A DNA stretch of 64,000 bases from Microtetraspora niveoalba (GCF_001570405.1 NZ_BBYM01000017.1:248001-312000); one strand, 5' to 3'; shown: positions 1 through 9,190, numbered from the stretch's first letter. Program-made: numbers and translations. The notes: a model not told the origin generated them from the sequence alone.

Positions 1-1401
1 TCGGGCGGCGGCGGTGTGTGGTTCCCGTGCAATCCCGCGCTCAAGCGTGCCGGCACCGACGACACCATCGAGGACGCGCTCGAGTACTACCACGCGGTGG
101 TCGGCGATCGCACACCCCGCGAGCTGCAGGACGCATATGTCCGCGGGGGCGCGCCCCTGATCGAATACCTCGAGCGGGACGAGCATCTCAGGTTCGAGAT
201 GCTGCCGTGGCCCGACTACTTCGGCAAGGCGCCGAAAGCCCGGCTGGACGGCCAGAGGCACACCATGCCGACGCCGCTGCCGGTCGCCGAGGCCCCGGAA
301 TTGCGCGAGGTCGTGCGCGGTCCGCTGGACACCGACCGGCTCGGCACCCCGCAGCCCGACGACTTCTTCATCGGCGGCCGCGCGCTGATCGCCCGGTTCC
401 TCAAGGCGATCGCCCAGTATCCCGACGCCACCCTGCACCTGAACACTCCGCTGGTCGAACTGGTCGTCAAGGACGGCCGGGTGGTCGGCGGCATCGTCGA
501 GCGCGAGGGCGAGCGGGTCGCGATCCGCGCCCGCAAGGGCGTGCTCCTGGCGGCCGGGGGATTCGAGCAGAACGACGAGCTCCGCCGGCAGTACGGCGTG
601 CCGGGCGGGGCCCGCGACACCATGGGCCCGCGGGGCAACGTCGGCAAGGCGCTGCAGGCCGGCCTCGCGGTCGGCGCCGACGTCGACCTGATGGACCAGG
701 CCTGGTGGTCGCCGGGCATGACCCATCCCGACGGCCGCTCGGCGTTCGCACTGTGGTTCACCGGCGGCATCTTCGTCAACCAGGACGGCAGGCGCTTCGT
801 CAACGAGTCGGCGCCGTACGACCGGCTGGGCCGCGACGTGATCAGCCAACTGCAGGACGGCTCGGTCACGCTGCCGTACTGGATGATCTACGACGACAAG
901 GAGGGCGAGGTCCCGCCTGTCAAGGCGACCAACGTCTCGATGGTCGAGCCCGAGAAGTACGTCGCGGCCGGCCTGTGGCACACCGCCGACACCCTCGAAG
1001 AGCTCGCCGAGAAGATCGGCGTGCCGGCCGACAACCTGGTCGCCACCGTACGGCGGTTCAACGAGATGGTCCCCAAGGGCGTCGACGAGGATTTCGGACG
1101 CGGTGACGAGGCGTACGACCGCGCCTTCTCGAACGGCGAGCCGCCACTGGTGGCGATCGACCAGGGTCCGTTCCACGCGGCCGCGTTCGGCATCTCCGAC
1201 CTGGGCACCAAAGGCGGGCTGCGGACCGACACCACGGCGCGAGTGTTGGACACCGCGGGAAACCCGATCCCCGGCCTGTACGCGGCGGGCAACACGATGG
1301 CGGCCCCCAGCGGCACCGTCTACCCGGGCGGCGGCAACCCCATCGGCACGTCCATGCTGTTCAGCCACCTCGCGGCACTGGACATGGCGGCCCGGCATTA
1401 G
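1..1401 (+). CDS. FAD-binding dehydrogenase, KstD/fumarate-reductase type (5' partial)
   Basis: The gene is cut by the left edge; frame 1 is open from base 1 and ends at TAG 1399-1401. It belongs to the family of 3-ketosteroid delta1-dehydrogenases and flavocytochrome-type fumarate reductases, which remove or add hydrogens across a C-C bond with bound FAD. The visible part lacks the N-terminal GxGxxG site. It has the middle FAD segment (KGVLLAAGGFEQND), a substrate-domain stretch and the C-terminal flavin-closing motif (YPGGGNPIGTSM followed by SHLAALDMA) seen in this family. The opening SGGGVWFPCNP matches the conserved segment after the first glycine-rich loop, so roughly 60-90 residues are missing. 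An MDR oxidoreductase follows 57 bp downstream on the same strand and may be co-transcribed. The steroid substrate is inferred from the family only; other enone or short-chain substrates are possible. Confidence 0.85.
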   Translation, partial: SGGGGVWFPCNPALKRAGTDDTIEDALEYYHAVVGDRTPRELQDAYVRGGAPLIEYLERDEHLRFEMLPWPDYFGKAPKARLDGQRHTMPTPLPVAEAPELREVVRGPLDTDRLGTPQPDDFFIGGRALIARFLKAIAQYPDATLHLNTPLVELVVKDGRVVGGIVEREGERVAIRARKGVLLAAGGFEQNDELRRQYGVPGGARDTMGPRGNVGKALQAGLAVGADVDLMDQAWWSPGMTHPDGRSAFALWFTGGIFVNQDGRRFVNESAPYDRLGRDVISQLQDGSVTLPYWMIYDDKEGEVPPVKATNVSMVEPEKYVAAGLWHTADTLEELAEKIGVPADNLVATVRRFNEMVPKGVDEDFGRGDEAYDRAFSNGEPPLVAIDQGPFHAAAFGISDLGTKGGLRTDTTARVLDTAGNPIPGLYAAGNTMAAPSGTVYPGGGNPIGTSMLFSHLAALDMAARH

Positions 1402-1458
1402 TCAAAGTGCGGAACCCGTGCCGGCACGACCATCTGACACCACCTTGGGAGACCCACT

Positions 1459-2376
1459 GTGAAAGCCGTCGTCTACCACGAGTACGGCGAGCCCTCCGTC
1501 CTTGAACTGGCCGAGATCGACGACCGCGTCGTCGGATCCGGTGATGTGCTCATCCGCCTTGCCGCCGCCTCGGTGAACCCCGTCGATTGGAAGACCACCG
1601 CGGGTTATCTGGCGGAGTACGCGCCGGTTCGGTTCCCGGCGTTCGCCGGATCCGACGTCTCCGGGACCGTCGTGGCGATCGGCGACGATGTCTCCGATTT
1701 CCAGGTCGGCGACGACATCATCGGGGCCGTACCGCCATTCGTGGGGGCGTTCTCGGAACTGGTGCCGGTCGCGGCAGCCGTCGCCGCGAAGAAGCCCGCT
1801 GGAATGAGTTTCGCCGATGCGGCATGTCTGCCCACTGCCGGCCTTACCGCCTTGGCGAGCATCCGCGCCGTCAACCCGAAGCCCGGTGACACCGTGATCG
1901 TCAACGGGGCGGCGGGGGGTATCGGCAGCTTCGCCGTTCAGCTTGCGCGGACGGCCGGGGCTCGTGTCGTCGGTATCTGCTCACCGGGCAGCACCGAATA
2001 CGTCACGTCGCTCGGCGCCGAACCTGTCACCTACGGAGCTGATGTGACCTCGCGCCTGCCGCGTCTCGAGCCCGACGTCACCTCACTCATCGACACCTAC
2101 GGTGGGGAGAGCCTTAAGGATCTTGTCGCCCTGGCAGCGGATCCACTCCGTGCCGTGTCGGTCGCCGAGCCGCGGATCGAGAGCCTCGGCGGCCGGTATC
2201 TGGTCGTCGCTCCGGCCGGCAAGGACATCGCCGAGTTGGCGGAGGCGGTCGTCAGCGGACAGTTGAGGGTCAACGTGGCGCAGAGCTTCCCGATCCGCGA
2301 AACCCGGCAGGCCTACGAGCGTCTGCTCGCGGGGGGCGTCCACGGCAAAGTAGCGCTCGACGCCGGCGAATGGTGA
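1459..2376 (+). CDS. NADP-dependent zinc-free MDR oxidoreductase (quinone reductase-like)
   Basis: A 305-residue medium-chain dehydrogenase/reductase of the quinone oxidoreductase type. These enzymes use NADPH to reduce quinones or activated alkenes and carry no catalytic zinc. The N-terminal GroES-like domain (about residues 1-120, with NPVDWK and FAGSDVSGTV) lacks the cysteine and histidine zinc ligands of alcohol dehydrogenases. The nucleotide-binding fold starts near residue 145 with NGAAGGIGSFAVQLA. The GTG start at 1459 follows a GGAGA ribosome-binding site. The gene lies 57 bp after the KstD-like flavoprotein, so the pair may act on the same unsaturated carbonyl compound, but nothing in the sequence fixes that compound. 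Confidence 0.88.
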   Translation: MKAVVYHEYGEPSVLELAEIDDRVVGSGDVLIRLAAASVNPVDWKTTAGYLAEYAPVRFPAFAGSDVSGTVVAIGDDVSDFQVGDDIIGAVPPFVGAFSELVPVAAAVAAKKPAGMSFADAACLPTAGLTALASIRAVNPKPGDTVIVNGAAGGIGSFAVQLARTAGARVVGICSPGSTEYVTSLGAEPVTYGADVTSRLPRLEPDVTSLIDTYGGESLKDLVALAADPLRAVSVAEPRIESLGGRYLVVAPAGKDIAELAEAVVSGQLRVNVAQSFPIRETRQAYERLLAGGVHGKVALDAGEW

Positions 2377-2708
2377 GAGCGCGCCCACCGCAGAAGCGGG
2401 CGCAGCGGTGTTCGCAGGCCCGGCGCCACACTCGCCGGTTGCCTTGGACAGATAGCGCGCCGTCTGGCCGACGCGGCTCGCGCAGGTCATCATCTGGGGA
2501 GACACGCAGGCCGGACACAGCGGCCCGTCCGGGCTGCGCCGCCCGCAGCCGAGGCATTCTTCCCGGTTGACGGGACGATCATTCAGGCAGTGTGGGCGCA
2601 GCGACCGCCGTCCTCCTCGCGGGCGGCGGTCTCCCAGACGGTGCTGCAGCGCGCGCGGGGCCGCGCTCGGGTTCTGGGGACGCAGTCGCGACGACGGTCG
2701 TCGATTCG
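2377..2708. other. Gene-poor gap with a weak CxxC-rich coding-like stretch on the minus strand
   Basis: No intact gene is supported here. On the minus strand, about 2590 down to 2400, one frame reads like a small zinc-ribbon protein (two CxxC pairs in CLGCGRRSPDGPLCPAC). The coding-like signal then seems to continue in another frame and runs into the end of the oxidoreductase gene. It could be a remnant of a small zinc-finger protein or chance. No hairpin with a T-run was found after the oxidoreductase stop. Confidence 0.3.
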
Positions 2709-3467
2709 TCAGATCAGGCCGATCACGGGGGACCAGTCGATGTCTTCGGACGCGACGGGCTCGCCGGGGTAGTTGTGGCTTATCACCTGGGGCAGGGCGG
2801 CCAGCGCGGTATCGCGTACTGACTCCTCGATCCGCAGCAGCGCGCACGCGGTCTCCACGAGCAGCGCGTACATGCCCTCCTCGTCGAGCGACTCCGGCTC
2901 GTACAGAACGCGGATCGCGGTGCCGTCGGCCAGCGACATGAGCAGGATGACCAGGCGGTCGATCGGGAACACCGGACGGAAGGCGCCCAGCTTCGCCCCC
3001 TCGTCGATGGTGGAGCGGAACGGTTCGCCCCACCGCTGGTAGACGTCACGGGCGTGGCCTCCGAGTTTGGCGTCGCGGTGCGCGACGGCCCAGAACTCCA
3101 TCCAGAACGCCCAGCGTTTCTCGAACGGCGCCCAGCCGGCGACCTGGAAGCGCAGCAGCGCGAACAGCCTGCGCACGGGGTCGGGCTCGCGGCTCTGCAC
3201 CGAGCGCCAGGTGGCGAGGGTGAGTTCGAGCATCGCGCTGATCGTCTCGTCGATCAGCGCCTCGCGATGCCGGAAGTAGTGCTGGAGCATCCCGAGCGAG
3301 ACTCCGGCCTCGTCCGCGATGTCCTTCAACCGCGCCCCGTCGACGCCGCGCCGGCAGATGACCTCGCTCGCCGCGGAGATGATCTGGAGTCTGCGCCGCG
3401 CGGCGAGTGCGTCGACTCCCTCGCCTGACCTGCGGTTACCGCTGGTGTCCGACGAGTTTTCGGGCAT
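2709..3467 (-). CDS. TetR/AcrR family regulator, BetI-like
   Basis: A 252-residue TetR-family repressor. The N-terminal helix-turn-helix spans about residues 24-70 (LKDIADEAGVSLGMLQHYF), with the AARRR and REALIDE segments usual on either side. The long helical C-terminal domain resembles the BetI-type ligand domain, often found next to genes for amines and quaternary ammonium compounds. The gene diverges from the ABC importer operon that starts at 3578. The 110-bp gap holds an AATAAG-AC-CTTATT inverted repeat, so it probably represses that operon and perhaps itself. An amine or polyamine ligand is an inference from the neighbouring genes. The ATG at 3467 gives the normal domain start. Confidence 0.9.
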   Translation of the reverse strand: MPENSSDTSGNRRSGEGVDALAARRRLQIISAASEVICRRGVDGARLKDIADEAGVSLGMLQHYFRHREALIDETISAMLELTLATWRSVQSREPDPVRRLFALLRFQVAGWAPFEKRWAFWMEFWAVAHRDAKLGGHARDVYQRWGEPFRSTIDEGAKLGAFRPVFPIDRLVILLMSLADGTAIRVLYEPESLDEEGMYALLVETACALLRIEESVRDTALAALPQVISHNYPGEPVASEDIDWSPVIGLI

Positions 3468-3537
3468 GCCTGTCCTGCCTTAGGTGCTGGAGGGCCAAGT
3501 GGTTAGAGGCTATTGCGTTCCGCGCCTCCGTTCCCAT

Positions 3538-3551
3538 AATAAGACCTTATT
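3538..3551. promoter_or_regulatory. Candidate TetR operator AATAAG-AC-CTTATT
   Basis: A perfect inverted repeat with 6-base arms (3538-3543 and 3546-3551) around a 2-base centre. It is an AT-rich island in GC-rich DNA, 26 bp before the importer operon's ATG and between it and the divergent TetR gene. Size and symmetry suit a TetR dimer. Binding is inferred. Confidence 0.6.
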
Positions 3552-3577
3552 GTTGAGTCCAGTGGACGGAGATCCCC

Positions 3578-4642
3578 ATGCTCGTAACGTCTCGCGGACG
3601 GTTGTTGACGGCGGCCGGCGCGGCCCTCGCTCTGCTCACAGCGGCGTGCGGAGGTTCTGACGGCTCGGAGGGGTCGGCCGCTTCCGCGGAGAAGAAGCTG
3701 ACCTTCACGTCGTACGGAAGCGGCTACCAGCAAGCCCAGGCCGAGAGCTGGCTGACCCCGTGGGCCAAGCGGGAAGGCGTCACCACCGTCCAGGACCAGC
3801 CGACCGACTACGCCAAGATCAAGACGATGGTCGACGCCGGTCGGGTGACCTGGGACGTCGTGGACACCGAGCCGTACTTTCCCGTCGGCGTCTGCGGCAC
3901 ATATGCGGAGAAGCTCGACTTCAGCAAGATCGACAAGTCGAAGTTCCCGTCCGGGACGGTCAGCGACTGTGCCGTTCCCGACGCGATGTACTCGCTGGTC
4001 CTCGTCTACAACAAGGACAAATACGGTGCGAACCCTCCGACCTCCACGGCCGACTTCTTCGACACCGCCAAGTTCCCCGGCAAGCGCCTGGCCCCCGGAT
4101 TCGCCTCCGGCGGCGCGATAGAGGCGGCTCTGCTCGGCGACGGTGTGGCCAAGGACCAGCTCTACCCGCTGGACTACGACAGGGCGTTCCGCAAGCTCGA
4201 CGCCGTCAAGAAGGACCTGACCTTCTGGGACACCTCGGCGCAGAGCCAGCAGGCACTGGAATCCAAGCAGGCCGACATGGCGCTCATCTGGTCCGGCCGC
4301 GCGTACATGGCCGTCAAGAACGGCGCGCCCTACAAGGCCGCGTGGAACGACAACATGCTGGCCTACGCCGTGCTGATGGTGCCCAAGGGGGCGCCGCACA
4401 AGGACCTGGCCATGAGTTTCATCGCCTACGCGACCGGCGCCGAGCCGCAGGCCGCGTTCGCCGAGAAGCAGCCGTACGCGCCGATCAACGTCGACGCCAA
4501 GCCGCAGTTGGACGACCTCGCGCAGGAGTGGAACACCGCCCGCGACGACATCCAGCAGGCCGGCTACTTCCAGGACGCGGCCTGGTGGGGTGCCAACATG
4601 GACGAGGCCACCAAGCGCTGGACCGCCTGGACCACGGGCTGA
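3578..4642 (+). CDS. ABC transporter substrate-binding lipoprotein, PotD/spermidine-putrescine type
   Basis: A 354-residue periplasmic-type binding protein anchored as a lipoprotein. Its N-terminal signal ends in a lipobox (LLTAACGG, cysteine near residue 24), followed by a Ser/Gly/Glu linker. The mature part has the PotD-type order: an N-lobe beginning KLTFTSYGSGY, then WDVVDTEPYF, a hinge region with ADMALIWSGRAYMA, and a C-terminal helix ending in TKRWTAWTTG. PotD-like proteins deliver putrescine, spermidine or related cations to a two-permease, one-ATPase importer, which is encoded directly downstream. The ATG at 3578 follows a GGAGA ribosome-binding site. It is the first gene of the operon behind the candidate TetR operator. 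The exact ligand cannot be read from the sequence; iron(III) or thiamine binders share the fold. Confidence 0.9.
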   Translation: MLVTSRGRLLTAAGAALALLTAACGGSDGSEGSAASAEKKLTFTSYGSGYQQAQAESWLTPWAKREGVTTVQDQPTDYAKIKTMVDAGRVTWDVVDTEPYFPVGVCGTYAEKLDFSKIDKSKFPSGTVSDCAVPDAMYSLVLVYNKDKYGANPPTSTADFFDTAKFPGKRLAPGFASGGAIEAALLGDGVAKDQLYPLDYDRAFRKLDAVKKDLTFWDTSAQSQQALESKQADMALIWSGRAYMAVKNGAPYKAAWNDNMLAYAVLMVPKGAPHKDLAMSFIAYATGAEPQAAFAEKQPYAPINVDAKPQLDDLAQEWNTARDDIQQAGYFQDAAWWGANMDEATKRWTAWTTG

Positions 4643-4652
4643 TCGCGGCGCC

Positions 4653-5543
4653 ATGACCGCCACTACGCCACTCACCCCGGTAGCCGGCACCGTCGCGGCG
4701 GCCGCGCGCCGAGGGCGCCGCCCCCGCGGCCTGCTCCTGCTGGCCCCCGCCCTGGTGATGCTGCTCGTGTTCTTCGCCTACCCGGTGGCCGACATCGTCT
4801 GGCGGGCGTTCAGCGAGCCGCACCTCGGTCTGCAGAACCTGCGCGACGTGTTCGCCGACCCGGTGACCCTGCGCGTGCTGACCCGGACGGTGGTCACCGC
4901 GTTCGGCGTCGCGACTCTGACCCTGGTTCTCGCCTACCCGTACGCGCATCTGATGACGGTCGTGTCACCCCGCTGGCGGGCGGTGCTGATGGCGCTGGTG
5001 CTGCTTCCGTTCTGGACCAGTCTGATGGCCCGGAACTTCGCGTGGATCGTCCTGCTGCAGGACGGCGGTCCGCTGGCGAAGCTGACCGGCCTGCTCGGGC
5101 TGGGGGAGAAGCCGCTGCTGGGCACTGCCGTCGGAGTCGCGCTCGGCATGGTGCAGGTGCTGCTGCCGTACATGGTGCTGCCGCTCTACAGCGCGATGAG
5201 CGGCATCGACCGCAGGCTGCTGTCCGCGGCGGCGAGCCTCGGCGCTCCGCGGCGCACCGTGTTCGGCCGGATCTATCTGCCGCTGTCCATGCCGGGCGTG
5301 GTGGCGGGTTACACGCTGGTGTTCGTCCTCGCGCTCGGCTTCTACATCACGCCGCGCCTGTTGGGCTCACCGCAGCAGTCCCTGATCGCCCAGGTCATCG
5401 GGACCAAGGTGGAGAAGCTGCTCGACTTCGGCGGCGCCGGCGCGCTGTCCCTGGTACTGCTCGCGCTGACCGGACTGCTGCTGCTCGCCGTGTCCCGGGT
5501 GGCCCGCCCCGCCTCGATGCTCGGCCTGAAGGAAGAGGACTGA
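4653..5543 (+). CDS. ABC transporter permease, PotB type
   Basis: A 296-residue inner-membrane permease of the polyamine/opine importer family with about six transmembrane segments; the first is at residues 24-48 (LLLLAPALVMLLVFFAYPV). The EAA-type loop that contacts the ATPase is visible as AAASLGAPRRTVFGRIYLPL. I chose the ATG at 4653 because it lies 10 bp after the binding-protein stop; an upstream in-frame ATG at 4590 would overlap that gene and add a non-membrane tail. The stop overlaps the ATG of the second permease by one base (TGATG), so the two are translationally coupled. It pairs with the next gene as the membrane channel. Confidence 0.92.
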   Translation: MTATTPLTPVAGTVAAAARRGRRPRGLLLLAPALVMLLVFFAYPVADIVWRAFSEPHLGLQNLRDVFADPVTLRVLTRTVVTAFGVATLTLVLAYPYAHLMTVVSPRWRAVLMALVLLPFWTSLMARNFAWIVLLQDGGPLAKLTGLLGLGEKPLLGTAVGVALGMVQVLLPYMVLPLYSAMSGIDRRLLSAAASLGAPRRTVFGRIYLPLSMPGVVAGYTLVFVLALGFYITPRLLGSPQQSLIAQVIGTKVEKLLDFGGAGALSLVLLALTGLLLLAVSRVARPASMLGLKEED

Positions 5544-6343
5544 TGGGCGAGAACGAACTGCGGGGCGGCGTCGGCCTCCGACTGTGGGGCGCCCTGGTCG
5601 GCGCGGTGCTGATCGCGCCCACCCTGATCGTGATCCCTCTGTCCTTCACCGGCAAGGCGAGCTTCACGTTCCCGCCGGAGAGCTGGTCGCTGCGTTGGTA
5701 CCAGAACTTCTTCACCGACCCCGGATGGCGGGACGCGCTGCTCACCTCGGTGCGCATCGCGCTGCTGGTGGCCGTGCTGGCGTCCGCCCTCGGCACCGCC
5801 GCGGCGCTCGCCCTGGATTCGGGACGGGTCCCCGGCAAGGGGCTGATCAACGGACTGCTGCTGTCCCCGATGGTCGTGCCGCAGATCGTCGCCGCGATCG
5901 GCGTGTACGCGGTGTTTCTGAAATGGGGTCTGGCCGGCACCACGCTCGGCTTCGTGCTCGCGCACACCGCGCTGGCGATCCCGTTCGTGATCGTCGCGGT
6001 GTCGGCCGTGCTGCGCGGGTACGACCGGCGGCTGGAGCAGGCGGCCGCCTCGCTCGGGGCGGGTCCGCTCACCACGTTCTTCCAGGTCACGCTGCCGCTG
6101 ATCCTGCCGGGAGTGTTGTCGGGCGCGGTCTTCGCCTTCGTCACCTCGCTGGACGAGGTCGTGATCGCGTTGTACCTGCAGAGCCCGGAGCTGCACACCC
6201 TGCCGGTGCAGATGTTCTCCAGCGTGACGGTGGAGACCGACCCGACGATCGCGGCCGCGTCCACGCTCGTGCTGGTCGTCACGACCATGCTTATCCTGCT
6301 GCCGCAGCTGCTGCGGCGGCGCTCCCCGGAGGAGACCCGATGA
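5543..6343 (+). CDS. ABC transporter permease, PotC type
   Basis: A 266-residue second permease of the importer, again with about six transmembrane segments. It has a PotC-like start (APTLIVIPLSFTGKASFTFPP, periplasmic loop then YQNFFTDPGW) and an EAA loop at AAASLGAGPLTTFFQVTLPL. The start overlaps the stop of the previous permease by one base, and the end overlaps the ATG of the ATPase by four bases (ATGA). Such coupling is usual for subunits needed in equal numbers. The start is unambiguous. Confidence 0.92.
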   Translation: MGENELRGGVGLRLWGALVGAVLIAPTLIVIPLSFTGKASFTFPPESWSLRWYQNFFTDPGWRDALLTSVRIALLVAVLASALGTAAALALDSGRVPGKGLINGLLLSPMVVPQIVAAIGVYAVFLKWGLAGTTLGFVLAHTALAIPFVIVAVSAVLRGYDRRLEQAAASLGAGPLTTFFQVTLPLILPGVLSGAVFAFVTSLDEVVIALYLQSPELHTLPVQMFSSVTVETDPTIAAASTLVLVVTTMLILLPQLLRRRSPEETR

Positions 6344-7449
6344 CCAGGACCGCGCACGACAAGGGCGGTGCCGCCGTCCACCTGACCGAGCTGACCAAAC
6401 GTTACGGCAACGCGCCCGCGGCCGTCGACGCGGTCAACTTGGAGATCGCGGCCGGCGAGTTCATGACGCTGCTCGGCCCGTCCGGATCCGGCAAGACCAC
6501 CACGCTCAGCATGATCGCCGGATTCACCCGGGCCACCTCAGGCAGGATCGAGGTCGGCGGGCACGACGTGGCCGGGCTCCCGCCGTACAAGCGGGACCTC
6601 GGCGTGGTGTTCCAGCACTACGCGCTGTTTCCCCACATGACGGCGGCGCAGAACATCGCGTTCCCGCTCAAGCAGCGCAAGGTCGGCAAGGCGGAGATCG
6701 CCGCTCGGGTCGCGGACGCGCTGGACCTGGTCCATCTCGGCGGGATGGGGGACCGGCTGCCCCGGCAGTTGTCCGGCGGGCAGCAGCAGCGGGTGGCGCT
6801 GGCCCGGGCCGTGGTGTTCAACCCGCGGGTGCTGCTGATGGACGAACCGCTCGGCGCGCTGGACAAGAAGCTCCGCGAGCAACTGCAGGGCGAGATCGCC
6901 CGGATGCACCGGGACCTCGGCATCACGTTCGTCTTCGTCACGCACGACCAGGAGGAGGCGCTGGCACTGTCCGACCGCATCGCGGTGTTCAACGAGGGCC
7001 GGATCGAGCAGGTCGGCACCGCCGCGGACCTCTACGAGCGGCCCGAGACGCTGTTCGTCGCGCGCTTCCTCGGCGAGTCGAACGTGCTGACCGGCACGAT
7101 GACCGACCCGTCCACGCTGGAGGGCCACGGGTTCCGCGTCGCCGTGCCGCGCACCGGCGCCTCCGGCGGGCCGTCCGGCCCGGCGTCCCGCACCGCTTCC
7201 GTAGTGATCAGGCCCGAGCGGCTCACCGTGCTGCCCGCGGACGCGCGGATCCCGGCCGGTCACAACGCGCTCCGCGGCACCGTGTCCGGTCTGACCTACC
7301 TGGGTGCGCACAGCACCGTCACGGTCGAGCTGGACTGCGGCGAGCGGGCCACGGTACGCGAGCCCGCCGCGGCGCGGAGCGAGATCTCCGCCGGCGCACC
7401 GGTCCAGCTCACCCGGCCCATCGCGCACGGCGTGCTCGTGTCAGGTTGA
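6340..7449 (+). CDS. ABC transporter ATP-binding protein, PotA type
   Basis: A 369-residue ATPase that drives the importer. It shows Walker A (GPSGSGKTT, near residue 48), a Q-loop (VVFQHYALFPHM), the ABC signature LSGGQQQRVALARAV, Walker B LLMDEPLGALD and the switch histidine in VTHDQEEAL. From about residue 280 a TOBE-type domain follows, as in PotA and MalK subunits of sugar, polyamine and iron importers. The start overlaps the permease stop by four bases. A 199-bp gap with no clear hairpin separates it from the cupin gene, so transcription may continue into the catabolic genes or restart there. Confidence 0.93.
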   Translation: MTRTAHDKGGAAVHLTELTKRYGNAPAAVDAVNLEIAAGEFMTLLGPSGSGKTTTLSMIAGFTRATSGRIEVGGHDVAGLPPYKRDLGVVFQHYALFPHMTAAQNIAFPLKQRKVGKAEIAARVADALDLVHLGGMGDRLPRQLSGGQQQRVALARAVVFNPRVLLMDEPLGALDKKLREQLQGEIARMHRDLGITFVFVTHDQEEALALSDRIAVFNEGRIEQVGTAADLYERPETLFVARFLGESNVLTGTMTDPSTLEGHGFRVAVPRTGASGGPSGPASRTASVVIRPERLTVLPADARIPAGHNALRGTVSGLTYLGAHSTVTVELDCGERATVREPAAARSEISAGAPVQLTRPIAHGVLVSG

Positions 7450-7648
7450 CGCCTCCCCGTCCGAAGCGCCTCATCCCCTGGGGGAGCCACCGCTTCTCCT
7501 CCCGAGTCACCCCCTTCGTCCACCGGATCCACGGTCACCTGCTCCGCCCCCGTGTCTCTTCCGCCGACCGCGCTTTCCGCTCGAACCGACGTCTTTCCCC
7601 GGTCGCCCGGGTCCCCGGGCGTACCCCCTTTCCCATTGGAGGTCTCCG

Positions 7649-8068
7649 TTGTCCGCTGACATGTCGCCTGACGTACGGCCCGTGCCGCGAGTGATCCCGC
7701 TCGCGGACATCCCGGTCACCCCCGCCGCGGAGGCGGTCACCAAGGTCCGCATCTCTCGTGTGATCACCAGAGAACGCTGCGGCTCCAACCTGCTGCTCGG
7801 CGCCTCCTGGATGGACCCGGGCGAACAGACCAACACCTGGTCCTCCCGTGCCGCGAACGACATGGCCGAAGGCGACCACTGGTACGGCGCGGTCGACGAA
7901 ACGTACTTCATCATCACCGGGCACCTGCGCCTGACCTGGGACGAGGGGGTGCTGGAGCTGAATCCGAACGACTGCGTCTACCTCGCCCCGGGCTGGACGT
8001 ACCACCTGGAGAACGTCGGCACCGAACCGGCGTTCTTCGTCTACTCGATGACCCCCTCGCCGGAGTGA
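7649..8068 (+). CDS. Small cupin-domain protein (TTG start)
   Basis: A 139-residue single-domain cupin. The beta-barrel metal-site motifs are visible: an HWYG...E pattern (GDHWYGAVDETYFIITGHL) and the second histidine in APGWTYHLEN. I chose TTG 7649 because a full GGAGG sits at 7638-7642 with a 6-base gap, while the next in-frame ATG (7661) would leave an 18-base gap. Cupins of this size occur beside polyamine and amino-acid breakdown genes and may be enzymes or ligand-binding accessory proteins; the role here is not known. It is followed after two bases by the amidohydrolase ATG (GGAG ribosome-binding site overlapping the cupin end), so the two are coupled. It does not look like ectoine synthase EctC. 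Confidence 0.82.
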   Translation: MSADMSPDVRPVPRVIPLADIPVTPAAEAVTKVRISRVITRERCGSNLLLGASWMDPGEQTNTWSSRAANDMAEGDHWYGAVDETYFIITGHLRLTWDEGVLELNPNDCVYLAPGWTYHLENVGTEPAFFVYSMTPSPE

Positions 8069-8070
8069 TC

Positions 8071-9174
8071 ATGGCTGACGTGCATGTGTTCTGGGACGCG
8101 CGCGTCCTCGACCACGACACCGGGTCGGGGTTCTGGGAGGCCGCGCCGTCCGGCCTGCTCGCCGAGCAGGAACTCCACCCGGAGAGCGCGCCGCGGATCC
8201 GGAACATGAAGGCCGTGCTGGAGCGGGGCCCGGTCGCCCCGCTCCTCACCTGGCGGCCCGGGCGCCTCGCGACCGAGGAGGAACTGCGCACCGTCCACGA
8301 CGCGGACTACATCGCCGCGATCAAGGAGGTGTGCGCGGCGGGCGGCGGCCATCTCACCTCCACCACCCTGCTCTCCGCGGGTTCCTGGGAGCCGACCCTG
8401 GCGGCGGCCGGGACCTGCCTGGCCGCCACCGACGCGGTGCTCGCCGGAGAGTGCGACATCGCGTACGCGCTGGTCCGGCCGCCCGGGCACCACGCCCAGC
8501 CGGACCGGGCCGACGGCTACTGCGTCTTCTCCCACGCAGCCCTGGCCGCGCAGCGCGCCCGCGACGCCGGACTTCGCCGGGTGGCGATCGTCGACTGGGA
8601 CGTGCACCACGGCAACGGCACCCAGGAGTGCTTCTACTCACGCGCCGACGTGCTGACGTTCTCCATCCACATGGCGCACGGCGCGTGGGGACCGTCCCAC
8701 CCGCAGACCGGGGCACCGGACGAGCTGGGCATCGGCGACGGCGCCGGCTTCAACGTCAACATCGAACTGCCGGTCGGCGCCGGCGACCGCGCGTACGCCG
8801 ACGCGATCGAGCGGATCGTGGCGCCGGTGCTCCGGCGGTACCGGCCGGAGCTGATCATCGCCGCGTCCGGCCAGGACGCGGCGACGTTCGACGCCAACGG
8901 GCTGCACAACGTGACGATGGCCGGATTCCACCGCATCGGCACGCTGCTCGGTGAGCTGGCCAGGGAGATGACCGGCGGCCGGCTCGTCTGCACCCAGGAG
9001 GGCGGCTACGCGCGCAGCTACGCCGCGTACTGCCTGCACTCGACGATCGAGGGCCTGCTCGGGCGCGAGCAGAGCCTGCCCGACCCGATCGCCTACGTCC
9101 CCGACGACGTGACCCGGGGCGACACCGCGCTCGATGCCGTGACCGCCGCGCTCGCCCCCTACTGGAACCTCTGA
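8071..9174 (+). CDS. Class II histone-deacetylase-like amidohydrolase (acetylpolyamine amidohydrolase type)
   Basis: A 367-residue zinc amidohydrolase of the HDAC/AcuC/AphA superfamily, which removes acetyl or acyl groups from amines. The tandem catalytic histidines are in RPPGHHAQPD (H140, H141). Zinc ligands are in IVDWDVHHGNGTQ (D177, H179) with a third acidic ligand expected in ASGQDAATFD. The catalytic tyrosine lies in TQEGGYAR. The ATG at 8071 is supported by GGAG at 8062-8065; a GTG at 8065 is too close to that site. Its position between a polyamine-type importer and an amine oxidase favours acetylated polyamines or a similar N-acyl diamine as substrate over acetyl-lysine proteins. This is inferred from context. 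Confidence 0.9.
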   Translation: MADVHVFWDARVLDHDTGSGFWEAAPSGLLAEQELHPESAPRIRNMKAVLERGPVAPLLTWRPGRLATEEELRTVHDADYIAAIKEVCAAGGGHLTSTTLLSAGSWEPTLAAAGTCLAATDAVLAGECDIAYALVRPPGHHAQPDRADGYCVFSHAALAAQRARDAGLRRVAIVDWDVHHGNGTQECFYSRADVLTFSIHMAHGAWGPSHPQTGAPDELGIGDGAGFNVNIELPVGAGDRAYADAIERIVAPVLRRYRPELIIAASGQDAATFDANGLHNVTMAGFHRIGTLLGELAREMTGGRLVCTQEGGYARSYAAYCLHSTIEGLLGREQSLPDPIAYVPDDVTRGDTALDAVTAALAPYWNL

Positions 9175-9190
9175 TCCCCGAAAGGACACC

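Noticed and set aside
2400..2600. Possible small zinc-ribbon protein on the minus strand
   Set aside because: Two CxxC pairs are present, but the frame seems shifted and enters the neighbouring gene; too weak to call a gene.
7649..8068. Ectoine synthase (EctC) for the cupin
   Set aside because: The conserved EctC sequence and ectA/ectB neighbours are absent; only the cupin fold agrees.
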